Shown: one piece after another, positions 45,478-55,380 of the stretch | Numbering within the stretch: position 1 is the first letter of the stretch | Layout of the letters: every line of letters begins with the position of its first letter | NCBI GenBank assembly: GCA_009711805.1 | Contig: VEMX01000024.1 | Span: 1 to 64,000 of the forward strand | Source of the DNA: Balneolaceae bacterium | Lineage (GTDB): Bacteria > Bacteroidota > Rhodothermia > Balneolales > Balneolaceae | Length of the DNA stretch: 64,000 nt | Reading direction: 5' to 3' | Notes under the pieces: generated by a model | Seen by the model: only the letters and a program-made list of their open reading frames with translations | Told to the model about the DNA's origin: nothing | The model's database searches: none | Made by a program: the position numbers and the translations under genes

Positions 45478-46962
45478 ATGAAGACAAGAGCAAAAAAATT
45501 AGTGGCTACCCTATTGTTATGTTTAACAGGAAGTTTTCAGCTTTTATATGCTCAGGAAGCCTATGAAGAGGAGCGGTATGTACCGGAGACAGATCCGGCT
45601 GTATTACAGAAGCTGGATGAGTGGCAGGATTTAAAATTTGGCTTACTCATGCATTGGGGGCCCTACAGTCAGTGGGGAATTGTTGAGTCATGGTCGCTAT
45701 GCCCCGAAGAATATGGTTGGTGTGAACGCACACAAGGATCGAATCCTGATAATTATTTTGCCTATAAAAAGGAATACGAAGCGCTTCAAAAAACCTTTAA
45801 TCCGGTAAAATTCAATCCTGAAAAATGGGCGAAGGCCGCTAAAAATGCCGGGATGAAATACGTGGTATTCACCACAAAGCACCACGATGGTTTCTCAATG
45901 TTCGATTCGAAATACACCGATTATAAGATTACAAGTGAGAAAACACCCTTTTCATCAAACCCGAAAGCCAATATCACCAAAGAAATTTTTGATGCTTTTA
46001 GGGATCGGGGTTTGTGGGCGGGAGCCTATTTTTCCAAACCAGATTGGAATTCACCCTATTATTGGGATCCTTATTTCCCTCCCAAAGACAGAAATGTAAA
46101 TTATGAGCCGAAAGCATATCCTGAAAAATGGAACAAGTTTATAGATTTTACCCATAACCAAATCCTGGAATTGCTTACCGATTATGGAAAAGTAGATATC
46201 CTTTGGTTAGATGGAGGGTGGGTGGCCAAAAAGCCAACCAGCCAGATTACTTCCTGGTACGACCGACAGTTAAAAAACAGTGAAAACGGATACATAAAAC
46301 ATCGATCCGTAAACCAGGATATCAGAATGGATGAACTGGTAGAAAAAGCCAGAGAAAAACAGCCAGAGCTTATTGTTGTAGACAGGGCAGTACATGGAAA
46401 GAACCAGAACTATTTAACCCCCGAAAACAGAGTACCTGAAAAACCACTTCCTTACCCGTGGGAGTCGTGTATTATATCCGGCGGCGGATGGTCCTGGACC
46501 CCTGATGCAGAATATATGAGCGGCAGGGAGGCCATTCATACTTTAGTCAATATTGTTGCTAAAGGAGGTAACTTATTGCTGAATGTAGCACCAAATGCCC
46601 AGGGTGAGTGGGATGAAGGTGCATATAAATTGCTTTCAGAGATAGGAGATTGGATGGAAATTAATAACCAGGCAATCTATGGTACAAAACCTATGGCACC
46701 ATATACGTTTGGCAACATTTCTATTACTTCAAAAGAAGATGGGACCGTTTATTTATTGTATTTAGTAGATGAAAACCAAACAGAAATACCCTCAGAAATT
46801 AAAATCCCCTTTTCTGTAAAGGAACAGGCACGAGCTAAAATTTTAGGGTCTGATGTAATGCTTGAGTTCGTTAAAAAGAACGAAGAGCTATTGCTAAAAA
46901 TACCCACTAAAATTAAAAAAGACCTCTTAAAAACTTCAGCATGGGTTGTAGAGCTGAAGTAG
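45478..46962 (+). CDS. GH29 alpha-L-fucosidase (secreted)
   Basis: About 494 residues from ATG 45478, with a signal peptide ending LLYAQE. Family 29 motifs are FGLLMHWGPYSQWG at the barrel start, YVVFTTKHHDGFSMFDSKYT and VDILWLDGGW, which holds the nucleophile Asp. It removes alpha-linked fucose from glycans. The domain order (barrel plus C-terminal beta-sandwich) and length are normal. It follows the broken GH3 gene by 21 bases, so the two were probably expressed together. Confidence 0.95.
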   Translation: MKTRAKKLVATLLLCLTGSFQLLYAQEAYEEERYVPETDPAVLQKLDEWQDLKFGLLMHWGPYSQWGIVESWSLCPEEYGWCERTQGSNPDNYFAYKKEYEALQKTFNPVKFNPEKWAKAAKNAGMKYVVFTTKHHDGFSMFDSKYTDYKITSEKTPFSSNPKANITKEIFDAFRDRGLWAGAYFSKPDWNSPYYWDPYFPPKDRNVNYEPKAYPEKWNKFIDFTHNQILELLTDYGKVDILWLDGGWVAKKPTSQITSWYDRQLKNSENGYIKHRSVNQDIRMDELVEKAREKQPELIVVDRAVHGKNQNYLTPENRVPEKPLPYPWESCIISGGGWSWTPDAEYMSGREAIHTLVNIVAKGGNLLLNVAPNAQGEWDEGAYKLLSEIGDWMEINNQAIYGTKPMAPYTFGNISITSKEDGTVYLLYLVDENQTEIPSEIKIPFSVKEQARAKILGSDVMLEFVKKNEELLLKIPTKIKKDLLKTSAWVVELK

Positions 46963-47055
46963 TTGAGAAGTTGAATAAAATATAAACAAGAGGTAACAAA
47001 TAGTCTTGCCGATCGTCTGTTGAATGAAAGAAACCCAAACCTAAATACGAAACCA

Positions 47056-48129
47056 ATGCGTCGTTTACTCTTTATTCTATCATTTTTTGTTATATGTACT
47101 TCCCTTTTTGCACAAGATGTTGAAACCGAGCAGGACATCCTTGATGCTGAGCGAATTGTTAAAGGCTACTATGATGAATATAACATACCAGGCATGAGTG
47201 TGTCGGTGTACCGGGATGGAGAAATAATTTGGTCGAAAGGGTTTGGCTATATGGATGTAGAAAAAAAGATACCGGTGAATCCTGCAAAAACCTTATTCAG
47301 AATTGGGAGTGTTTCCAAAACTTATACCGCCGCTGGTGTGGGAGTTCTGATCCAGCGGGATAAGCTTGACCTTGAAGAAGAGGTGCAAACCTACGTGCCG
47401 CATTTCCCGGAGAAAGAATATGCCATTACCGTTGAGCAGGTGGCCGGGCATATAGCAGGTATTCGTCATTATCGGGGAGATGAGTTTATGAGTTCTAAAA
47501 GATATGAGACCATAGATGAAGGACTCGAGATTTTTGAGGATGATACTCTGCTGTTTGAGCCGGGTACCAATTATTCATATTCCAGTTATGGTTGGAATTT
47601 GATTAGTGCGGTTATTGAAGGGGCCTCCGGGCAGGATTTTCTTTCTTTTATGGAAAAGGAGGTGTTTGAGGCAATGAACCTGAACCATACCATGCCCGAT
47701 TACGCCTATAAAGAGATCCCCAACCGCACCAGGTTCTATATCTATGATGACGGGGAAAATATTGAAGCCCCTTATGTTGATAATAGCTATAAATGGGCTG
47801 GCGGTGGCTTCCTTTCAACCACCGAAGATATGATTCGTTTTGGGGAAGCTCACCTCTCTGCCGGCTTCTTAAACCAGGAAACCCTGGATCGCTTAATGGC
47901 ACCCCTCAGTACGAATGATGGTGAGTCCACCAACTATGGAATCGGATGGCGCACGATGACCGGGCCGGATGGCAGCAGGTGGTTAGGACACAGCGGAGGC
48001 TCAGTAGGTGGAAGTACCATGTTTATTATACACCCTGAGAAAAAGGTGATTATTGCTTTTGCCATTAACCGCTCCAACGCTCCCCTGGGTGATTTAGTTG
48101 GAAAGCTACCGGTAGTGTTTATTGACTGA
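47056..48129 (+). CDS. Secreted serine hydrolase, beta-lactamase fold
   Basis: About 357 residues from ATG 47056, which starts a signal peptide ending SLFAQD. The PF00144 motifs are GSVSKTYTAAG (SxxK) and YSYSSYGWNL (YxS/N type), with HSGGSVGGS near the end in place of KTG. It is probably a peptidase or esterase of the periplasm rather than a true antibiotic-degrading enzyme. It lies at the end of the GH29 run. Confidence 0.85.
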   Translation: MRRLLFILSFFVICTSLFAQDVETEQDILDAERIVKGYYDEYNIPGMSVSVYRDGEIIWSKGFGYMDVEKKIPVNPAKTLFRIGSVSKTYTAAGVGVLIQRDKLDLEEEVQTYVPHFPEKEYAITVEQVAGHIAGIRHYRGDEFMSSKRYETIDEGLEIFEDDTLLFEPGTNYSYSSYGWNLISAVIEGASGQDFLSFMEKEVFEAMNLNHTMPDYAYKEIPNRTRFYIYDDGENIEAPYVDNSYKWAGGGFLSTTEDMIRFGEAHLSAGFLNQETLDRLMAPLSTNDGESTNYGIGWRTMTGPDGSRWLGHSGGSVGGSTMFIIHPEKKVIIAFAINRSNAPLGDLVGKLPVVFID

Positions 48130-48319
48130 TTGTTGAGATCATGTGCTTGAGTATTGATATGTTCACATGCTGATGTGCTAAGGTTCAAGATTGTTTCCTT
48201 TTTTAGCGGATGGGGGATTGGATAGAGGGATGTTCACTACCCGCAATGTAAGCCATTTACATAAGAAAAAGTGTGCGCTGATCTTTATTATGCTGCCGTT
48301 AACGAATCAAAAGACATTC

Positions 48320-50188
48320 ATGAAGAAAATACGCTCCTTAGTTCTTATTCTGTTATGTATTACCGGCAGTTACCAAGCCTTTGCTCAGCTTCCTGAGGAA
48401 ATTCAAATTATTGATCCTCCCTTTTGGTGGGTCCAAATGCCGGTTAACGAACTTCAGTTGCAACTTTACGGGGACAACCTTGGCCATTACCGTGCCTCAA
48501 TTGATTATCCGGGCGTTAAAATCACCCGGCAAATAGCGGTAGAATCTCCCAATTATTTATTTCTGTACATCGAAATTTCTGATGAAGCCGACGCCGGTGA
48601 TATGGAGATTAGGCTAAGCAATAAGAAAAAAGAAATTAAGCTCGATTATGAACTCAGAGTCCGTGAATCCCGGGAAGGCAAAAACCAGGGCTTTGATCCC
48701 TCCGACGTTATTTACCTGATGATGCCCGACCGTTTTGCAAACGGAGATCCATCCAATGATTCCATTGAAGGAATGAGGGAAAGTGCCGAACGGTCGAATC
48801 CCGAACGCCGCCAGGGCGGAGATATAGCCGGAGTGATGGACCACCTGGATTATATCGAAAAGCTGGGGATGACCGCCATCTGGTTTACCCCCATCTTAGA
48901 GAACGATATGTCGCCCGAATATGGTGCATACCACGGCTATGCTGCCACCGACCTGTATAAAGTAGATCGCCGTTTTGGATCTAACGAACTATACAAGGTG
49001 TTGGTGGAAGCGGTACATGCCAGGGATATGAAGGTAATCATGGATATGATCCACAATCATATAGGCGACAAACATTGGTGGATGGAAGATCTGCCAACCC
49101 AAGACTGGGTGTACGATTTCGAAGAGTATGGACAAACCAACTTCCGGGGCGCGGTTGGATCAGATCCCTATGCGTCTCAGCACGACAGAGACAAACTTAT
49201 GAACGGATGGTTTGTACCGGAAATGCCGGATTTAAATCAAAACAATGATCTGTTGGCGGATTATCTTATTCAGAATACATTATGGTGGATTGAGTATTCC
49301 GGCATTGATGGCATCCGCATGGATACTTATGTTTACCCCGACCAGGCATACATGGCCCGATGGGCCCGGGAAGTAATGCAGGCTTATCCCGATTTTAATA
49401 TTGTAGGAGAAGCCTGGGTTAATAATGTACCGGCTGCAGCCTACTGGCAATATGATGAAGCCGGTGTTGATGACGGTTACCAGTCTAATTTACCGAGCCT
49501 GATTGATTTCCAATTTTCATTTGCAGTCAGAGATGCCTTCAATGAAGAATTTGAATGGACAAAAGGGATTAGCAGGCTCTATTACACCTTATCTCAGGAC
49601 TTCCTGTATTCCGATCCCATGGGGAACGTTATTTTTCTTGATAACCATGACATGGAACGCTTCTATGAGCAAATAGAACGAAATGAAGATCATTTTAAAA
49701 TGGCCTATGCATTCCTGATGACCACCCGGGGCATCCCGCAAGTGTATTATGGTACCGAGTTGATGATGTCCCATGAAGAGGGTGTCAGTGGAGATGAATC
49801 GTGGCGGCAAACCATACCCGGCGGCTGGCCTGATGACCAACGAAATGCATTTACCATAGATGGCCGCACCCATAAAGAAAATGAAATCCTGGAATACATC
49901 ACTAAGCTAACCCAGTGGCGAAAAGAGGCTATTGCCGTCCATGAAGGGGAACTGGTGCATTTCATCCCTGAAAACAACTCCTACGTCTATTTCCGTGTCC
50001 ACAAAGAACAAACCGTGATGGTGGTCATGAATGCCAATGAGGAAACCGTAACATTAGATCGCGACCGTTTTGCAGAAATTCTGGATGATTTTAGTTTTGG
50101 CGTTAATGTAATGTCCGGAGAGAAAATGGATGTAATGGAGGATTTTGAGGTGGCTGGAAAAATGACTGGGGTTTGGGAGTTGAAATAA
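48320..50188 (+). CDS. GH13 alpha-amylase/cyclomaltodextrinase-like enzyme (secreted)
   Basis: About 622 residues from ATG 48320; the frame open from 48191 adds an unlikely leader. It has a signal peptide ending QAFAQL. An N-terminal beta-sandwich of the cyclomaltodextrinase type comes first (PFWWVQMPVNELQLQLYG). The GH13 barrel then shows VIMDMIHNHIG, GIDGIRMDTYVYPD (nucleophile Asp), IVGEAWVNN (acid Glu) and FLDNHDMERF (transition-state Asp). A C-terminal beta domain closes. It resembles SusA-type neopullulanases acting on alpha-glucans in the periplasm. Confidence 0.93.
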   Translation: MKKIRSLVLILLCITGSYQAFAQLPEEIQIIDPPFWWVQMPVNELQLQLYGDNLGHYRASIDYPGVKITRQIAVESPNYLFLYIEISDEADAGDMEIRLSNKKKEIKLDYELRVRESREGKNQGFDPSDVIYLMMPDRFANGDPSNDSIEGMRESAERSNPERRQGGDIAGVMDHLDYIEKLGMTAIWFTPILENDMSPEYGAYHGYAATDLYKVDRRFGSNELYKVLVEAVHARDMKVIMDMIHNHIGDKHWWMEDLPTQDWVYDFEEYGQTNFRGAVGSDPYASQHDRDKLMNGWFVPEMPDLNQNNDLLADYLIQNTLWWIEYSGIDGIRMDTYVYPDQAYMARWAREVMQAYPDFNIVGEAWVNNVPAAAYWQYDEAGVDDGYQSNLPSLIDFQFSFAVRDAFNEEFEWTKGISRLYYTLSQDFLYSDPMGNVIFLDNHDMERFYEQIERNEDHFKMAYAFLMTTRGIPQVYYGTELMMSHEEGVSGDESWRQTIPGGWPDDQRNAFTIDGRTHKENEILEYITKLTQWRKEAIAVHEGELVHFIPENNSYVYFRVHKEQTVMVVMNANEETVTLDRDRFAEILDDFSFGVNVMSGEKMDVMEDFEVAGKMTGVWELK

Positions 50189-50193
50189 TCTTG

Positions 50194-50322
50194 TTCCCAA
50201 CTACCCCCGGTTGGGAATACCTGAGGGACTTTCCGGTTCCCGTGGAAGATTAAAGGTGTTGTGTATAGTTTTAATGTGCCTTGGCTATATTGACCCACCC
50301 CTTAATCCCCGCCCGAGCGGGG
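50194..50322. other. Two hairpins after the GH13 gene
   Basis: TTCCCAACTACCCCCGGTTGGGAA forms an eight-pair stem at 50194-50217, and CCCCGCCCGAGCGGGG forms another at about 50307-50322. Neither has a strong T run. They lie between convergent genes and may stop transcription from either side. Confidence 0.4.
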
Positions 50323-50414
50323 AAACTCCTAAATAAAGAACTGATGCTGGAATAAACCTACTTCACTGTTAGTTTGGGTTATTCGGCAGATAATATCCCC
50401 TTCACATAACGGCA

Positions 50415-51965
50415 TTATTTCCCAAAGAGCCAGCTCAACTGTAACTCAACTGCATCTACTCCGGGATATGGATCTTTTATAATCTCCAGTTGTTCGGTAT
50501 TGAAATTATAACCTACCCGGTTAAAGATGTTTTGCAGCGGCAGCGGCTCAGTGTCGGCTACGTATTGCTCATACACGGCATTTAGATCCTGATTGGTATA
50601 GTTCGCCATGATTTCAAAAAGCTCGCCATCGTAAAACGACTTGTCTGCTCCATATTCTCTTGCCAGTACCTGAATCATCTGTTTTAAACCCCGCTGTCCG
50701 TATGAACTGCTCCTTAGTTTTATATCCAATATCATACTAACGAAAAATCCCCGTCCTTTTATCACAGACAGCACATCCCCTTCAGGATCATCAAAAATAT
50801 CCCGGCTTAACTCCGTTAATGGTTTTTCGGCTTGATATGATTTTGTTTCCCGGAGCTTGGCGTTGATGATATCCCTGAACTCAGCCTCGCTCATTTTTCT
50901 TTTGTTCACTTGCATATGTTTAGTCAGGTATTCGGTGGTTCCTTCAACATACCAGAGGTGCTTGGTTGGAGTTGGGGAGCCATAATCAAAGGCTCGCATT
51001 TCCCAGCTCTGGGCATATTGAGACACATAAATATGCATAAATTCCCGAACAGCCTGTTCATATATGGCTTGCTGAATACTTTCTTGCTTCAGAAAATCAC
51101 GATCCGCTGGGATCACCCATACTGAAGACGAATTATAATGAGAAGATGATATCTCCGTGAGATTTTGATCCGCCAAAAACCAAAGCTGAAAAGAATAATA
51201 AGCGGCAGGAAAATCTATATCCATATATGCGGATACATCCTTAATAGCTTGCTGTATCGCCGGCAGGAATTGATCGGAAGAAAGGTTTTCATCTTCCGAA
51301 TACCATGCCACGTCTATAGTTGTATTTAACTCCTCAAAAGACTCGGATTGTTGATTGGTAAATAATAATGGGTATTTAAAAAGCTCTGGAATGGATGATG
51401 CAGAATACACCAACTGCTGGCCTTCAGATGTCACCTTCTCGCGTGCCGAAAAAACCGAAAGCCCAAACGGTTTGGTGACATTTATGCTGATTGAGTCTGT
51501 CTGTACATTATCCAGATACCCAAATGAAGCTGCAGGTATAAACTGAAACCCCTTGCCTCGTTCAAACAGATTCTCATGTGGAAGGGAAGCCGATACATCC
51601 TCCCGGACTTCCTCCACATCATCAATGCGGTACGTAATTGTTGTTAATGAAGAAGCATTGGGTATACGCCACCGGTTGTCATCAGCTTTAATTACCGGCA
51701 GGTTACTCCCGTCTTCAGCGGAGGCCTTCACTTCAGTTACCAGTGTGGCGTTATGGAGTTGTTCATAAAACCCGGGAGTGTAGGCGGCCATCACAAAATC
51801 TACCGTATCCTCATCCAGTCCCGATACATCCAATGTAATAACAGCCTGGTCATTCTCCAGGTCTTTCAAATCTACTGTATAGGTATAGATTGCCTTGGGA
51901 GATTTGCTTCCCAAAGAACATCCTGCAATAAGAACTAAAAAAAAGAAGTATGTAATTTTTTTCAT
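50415..51965 (-). CDS. M61-like peptidase homologue lacking the first catalytic histidine
   Basis: About 516 residues from the second Met (51965), which gives a clean SPII signal (LVLIAGC). The N-terminal beta domain (VDFVMAAYTPGFYEQL) matches the M61 glycyl-aminopeptidase family. The helical domain carries REFMH at residues 310-314 of the longer frame, where the family has HExxH, and WYVEGTTEYL with the downstream Glu344. The second His and both Glu are kept but the first His is Arg. No PDZ domain follows. It is probably a non-catalytic or altered envelope lipoprotein. Confidence 0.78.
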   Translation of the reverse strand: MKKITYFFFLVLIAGCSLGSKSPKAIYTYTVDLKDLENDQAVITLDVSGLDEDTVDFVMAAYTPGFYEQLHNATLVTEVKASAEDGSNLPVIKADDNRWRIPNASSLTTITYRIDDVEEVREDVSASLPHENLFERGKGFQFIPAASFGYLDNVQTDSISINVTKPFGLSVFSAREKVTSEGQQLVYSASSIPELFKYPLLFTNQQSESFEELNTTIDVAWYSEDENLSSDQFLPAIQQAIKDVSAYMDIDFPAAYYSFQLWFLADQNLTEISSSHYNSSSVWVIPADRDFLKQESIQQAIYEQAVREFMHIYVSQYAQSWEMRAFDYGSPTPTKHLWYVEGTTEYLTKHMQVNKRKMSEAEFRDIINAKLRETKSYQAEKPLTELSRDIFDDPEGDVLSVIKGRGFFVSMILDIKLRSSSYGQRGLKQMIQVLAREYGADKSFYDGELFEIMANYTNQDLNAVYEQYVADTEPLPLQNIFNRVGYNFNTEQLEIIKDPYPGVDAVELQLSWLFGK

Positions 51966-52017
51966 GGCATACAAAGGTTATCAGGATTGTTCAACTGTCG
52001 TAACAGTGATTGTAATT

Positions 52018-53181
52018 CTACTGGCGATTCAACAGCGTTGCCTTCCAGGCAAAAAATGCAATTGCCCCTGTCATAATAGCAATAAGTACAAAACCGCCAA
52101 AAAGATTAAAACCGGAAACAGCGGCTCCCACCAACGGCTGTGAAATCATCCCGCCAAGATAACCCATTGTGGCTATCGAAGCCAAAGCAAGTGGGCCTTC
52201 TTTGCCAGCCGCACTAAATATCATTGGAAAGGTTAGAGAGACTCCTGCACCGGCTGCAAAAAATCCAATGGTGGCTACTACAAAACTACTGGTACTTAAT
52301 GCCAGGATAATTCCACTACATCCCAATACAGACCCTGCTATCAACAGTACTCTGGCTCCAATCATCATTTTAAGACGATCACCAACAAGTCGCATCAGCA
52401 ACATAGCGCCGACATATGCAACATACCCAATAGGGGCACTCCCCTCCGACATACCCAGTCTGTCGGTAAAAAACAGGGCTACCCAGTTATTCACGGATGA
52501 TTCAACAGCAGCCCCCATAAATCCTATAGCACCTACCCAAATCAAACTCCCTTTGGGGAAACTCAATCGTATTGATCTTGCCTTTTTTGTTCTTTTCGGC
52601 TTCGGGACATAGTGAAAGGAAAGAAAGAGAATGAATACAAGAACGATGGCCGTAGCTATAAAGTGACTTATAATAGATATACCTAAACCGGCAACAGAAG
52701 TACTAATAAGAGCCCCTGCCAAATTCCCGATGCCAAAAAAAGCATGAATGATTGACATCTTTGACTTCCCTGACTTCACCTCAATATCTGATGCCAATGC
52801 GTTAATGGATACATTATAAGCTCCTTCGGCGGCCCCCAGCAACAGCATGGCAACTGCAAGGGTCATCCAATGCCCCGCAAAGGCAATGGGTATAAGTACA
52901 AACGCGATACCCAAACCAGAAGCCAAAGCAACAGAGCGGGTACTATACTTTTGGATGGCCACAGCAACAAGGGGCATTACGGTTACCGTGCCCAATCCAC
53001 GTATCAACAACACATAACCCAGGGTGGCAGGGATAAGCCTTGCTGAATCCCGAATAGCCGGCATACGCGCTGCAAGAGTAGAAAAGCTAACTCCTAACAC
53101 AAAAAATATAACACAAATTGCATAAAGCTCTTTGGTGGGATGCTTCTCTTCTTGCCCGAATTCCTGTTTAAATGAACTCAT
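52018..53181 (-). CDS. MFS transporter
   Basis: A 387-residue protein with twelve hydrophobic segments, a normal major facilitator. The segment between helices 2 and 3 (RGLGTVTVMPLVAVAIQKYS) stands where motif A lies. It resembles the YbjJ-like group of small-molecule exporters or sugar permeases. The substrate cannot be read. It starts at ATG 53181 and lies upstream of the M61-like gene on the same strand, 53 bases apart. Confidence 0.85.
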   Translation of the reverse strand: MSSFKQEFGQEEKHPTKELYAICVIFFVLGVSFSTLAARMPAIRDSARLIPATLGYVLLIRGLGTVTVMPLVAVAIQKYSTRSVALASGLGIAFVLIPIAFAGHWMTLAVAMLLLGAAEGAYNVSINALASDIEVKSGKSKMSIIHAFFGIGNLAGALISTSVAGLGISIISHFIATAIVLVFILFLSFHYVPKPKRTKKARSIRLSFPKGSLIWVGAIGFMGAAVESSVNNWVALFFTDRLGMSEGSAPIGYVAYVGAMLLMRLVGDRLKMMIGARVLLIAGSVLGCSGIILALSTSSFVVATIGFFAAGAGVSLTFPMIFSAAGKEGPLALASIATMGYLGGMISQPLVGAAVSGFNLFGGFVLIAIMTGAIAFFAWKATLLNRQ

Positions 53182-53421
53182 CTGCCTGACTTAATAACAC
53201 CCAAAGCTGTTCTTATAGCGGGCAATGAACATAGTATTTGCTTCAATTTAATCTGGACGGTGTACAAGTTTTTCTCCCTGGGAGATTTTCTTTTGGGGTG
53301 AACCGAAACTCACAATACCGGTCTGCTTTGGTTTCTTTAATAAAAGGCATTCTGTTTTCATCAAAAAACCCGTATTCTCTGCTGGCTTAACCTATTGAAG
53401 ATAAACAAATTTCATTGCCCA

Positions 53422-54333
53422 ATGCAGCATTGTGATGTAGTTATTCTTACTGATTCCCGCTATGTAGATCCGTCTGCTACAACTGATTATGTGCAAAACC
53501 TGCTAACAGAAGACCGACTGGTTCGTGAAGCCCTTGAGGCACAGGGTCTCACGGTACTCCGAAAAGATTGGGCAGACCCACACTTCAACTGGAAAACGAC
53601 CCGGGCTATCCTCTTCCGTACCACCTGGAATTACTTTGACAAATTTGATGCCTTTAAACAATGGCTCCACTCCGTTTCTCAACAAACCTTGCTGATCAAT
53701 TCCACCCACACTATAAGCTGGAATATGGACAAACACTATCTGCAAGATCTTCAGCAAGAGGGTATTCATATAGTGCCAACTCGATTTATTGAGCGGAGAG
53801 CCAACCTTAGTTTGAGAGAACTTCATAAAATCGAAGGATGGGACACCACCGTACTTAAACCTACCGTGGGAGGAGGAGGGCGGCATACCTATAAACTAAA
53901 CCAAGACAACTTAGCGGACTTTGAATCTCATTTTTCGGCGCTGATTGCTGATGAAGACTTTATGCTTCAACCCTTTCAGCATAGCATCCCGGAACAAGGA
54001 GAATGGTCTTACATGGTTTTTGGTGATAAATACAGCCATGCCGTTTTGAAAAAAGCCCGTAAAGGAGATTTTCGGGTACAAGATGACTTTGGAGGAACTG
54101 TACATACTTATGAGCCCCAAACGGAAGAAGTTGATTTTGCACTCAAAGCAGTACAAGCTTGCGCTCATCAGCCAGCCTATGCCCGTGTAGATGTTGTTCG
54201 GGATAATTTTGGTAAGCTGGCGGTTTCAGAACTTGAACTCGTTGAGCCTGAACTCTGGTTCCGCCGTAAACCTGAAGCCGCTGATTTACTGGCTCGGGAA
54301 GTCATTAAACGCCTAGGAGTCTGTCGGGCTTAG
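53422..54333 (+). CDS. ATP-grasp domain ligase, 3' end inside a mobile repeat
   Basis: About 303 residues from ATG 53422; a TTG at 53395 would add nine. It is an ATP-grasp enzyme of the glutathione-synthetase/RimK-like group. ATP-binding segments include DTTVLKPTVGGGGRHTYKL, WSYMVFGDKYSHAVLKK and the metal-binding end SELELVEPELWFR. Relatives ligate amino acids or act in antibiotic synthesis. The substrate is unknown. The last few codons (GVCRA and stop) come from the left end of the MITE-like element at 54313, so the natural C-terminus may have been replaced. Confidence 0.82.
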   Translation: MQHCDVVILTDSRYVDPSATTDYVQNLLTEDRLVREALEAQGLTVLRKDWADPHFNWKTTRAILFRTTWNYFDKFDAFKQWLHSVSQQTLLINSTHTISWNMDKHYLQDLQQEGIHIVPTRFIERRANLSLRELHKIEGWDTTVLKPTVGGGGRHTYKLNQDNLADFESHFSALIADEDFMLQPFQHSIPEQGEWSYMVFGDKYSHAVLKKARKGDFRVQDDFGGTVHTYEPQTEEVDFALKAVQACAHQPAYARVDVVRDNFGKLAVSELELVEPELWFRRKPEAADLLAREVIKRLGVCRA

Positions 54334-54479
54334 GGAATTGTAACGAGAATCAGCCAATTTGAGTCCAATTTTGACGTCTTTTGAGGCGAATAGTGGTGCT
54401 ATGCAACGAAAAAGAGCTCGGAATCGAGCCAAATTCGGCTGGTTCACAGTAGATTAGGTTAAGTCCGACAGGCTCCTAG
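54313..54479. mobile_element. MITE-like element with 20-base terminal inverted repeats
   Basis: 167 bases bounded by CTAGGAGTCTGTCGGGCTTA on the left and the inverted TAAGTCCGACAGGCTCCTAG on the right, two mismatches in 20. A second inner inverted pair follows (CAGCCAATTTGAGTC on the left, GAGCCAAATTCGGCTG on the right). Both ends carry CTAG, which may be the target duplication. There is no coding capacity, so it is non-autonomous. A solo right end lies at 107-127. No matching transposase gene is in the window. Confidence 0.75.
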
Positions 54480-54519
54480 ACAGGCTATAACCCCCCTTTC
54501 AGGACAGCCAGCCTTATAT

Positions 54520-55287
54520 CTATCGGTTTTTGTATTCCTCGAAATACTGATGAATGCGTTTGGCGTTTACGCCCAGATCACTTCTTCCCACCCTGGATTT
54601 CGAACGCATATCAACTTTTGCCCCGTCTTCAGTTGTATCTAGGCGAATTACGATATCATCAATAAATCCAAACCACGGTAACTTATGATATGCTTCAATG
54701 CAGCCTTCCTCTCTGCTTTCGGATACTATTTGCCAGGGCATCTCTCTGGCTGTTTCTAATGCCCGGTTATATGCCTGATTGTAGGAATGGCTGGTATGGT
54801 GTGTTTCAATATTGCCATAAAAAGCCTCTTGGGCAGCCGAAACGTCTTCCTCCCGGGGGTATTCTGCTGGATTGGGGGCATCTGCACGAAGCGGCACTAT
54901 CGCTTTGAACTCAGGGGGATTGACCGTATCGGTACTAATGTCATGAATTGGTGGATATCCTTTTTTAACCTCCATGAACCAGTATCCGAAGTTGGAAGCG
55001 GCCAAAAGAGCAACGGCCAGCCCAATGAATGCATACGAGGATTTGGTGGTCACCTTACTTTTCATCCTCAGGTATACAATAATGGAAGTAGCACCTCCCA
55101 ATACTGCCAATATGGTTCCATAAGGAATCAAAATGCGAAAGCCAACACCAAGCCCCCACCATCCCCACTGGTAGCCATACCCCGATAGTATAACAGCAAG
55201 GGCCCCGGCTAAGGACAGTATCGCACTCCATATAACAATTACAGGAGCTCGTGATCTTGTTGAGGAAGCTGGATCCGTTTGTTGCAT
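54520..55287 (-). CDS. DUF1499 family membrane protein
   Basis: A 255-residue protein. Three hydrophobic segments occupy about 13-100, and residues about 125-252 form a DUF1499 domain (ALETAREMPWQIVSESREEG, then FGFIDDIVIRLDT, then MRSKSRVGRSDLGVNAKRI). The family has unknown function. The soluble part probably sits in the periplasm. Monocistronic. Confidence 0.8.
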   Translation of the reverse strand: MQQTDPASSTRSRAPVIVIWSAILSLAGALAVILSGYGYQWGWWGLGVGFRILIPYGTILAVLGGATSIIVYLRMKSKVTTKSSYAFIGLAVALLAASNFGYWFMEVKKGYPPIHDISTDTVNPPEFKAIVPLRADAPNPAEYPREEDVSAAQEAFYGNIETHHTSHSYNQAYNRALETAREMPWQIVSESREEGCIEAYHKLPWFGFIDDIVIRLDTTEDGAKVDMRSKSRVGRSDLGVNAKRIHQYFEEYKNR

Positions 55288-55380
55288 AGCATTTTATGTT
55301 AATCAGACCGAAATATATCTATGGCTATAAACTGTAAAAAAATGCCTTCATTTTAAAACATGGGTGCCCTCATCCGTGGA

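Noticed and set aside
47056-48129. Antibiotic-resistance class C beta-lactamase
   Set aside because: It has SxxK and a YxS-type motif but lacks KTG, and it sits among glycan-degrading genes; a general serine hydrolase is more likely.
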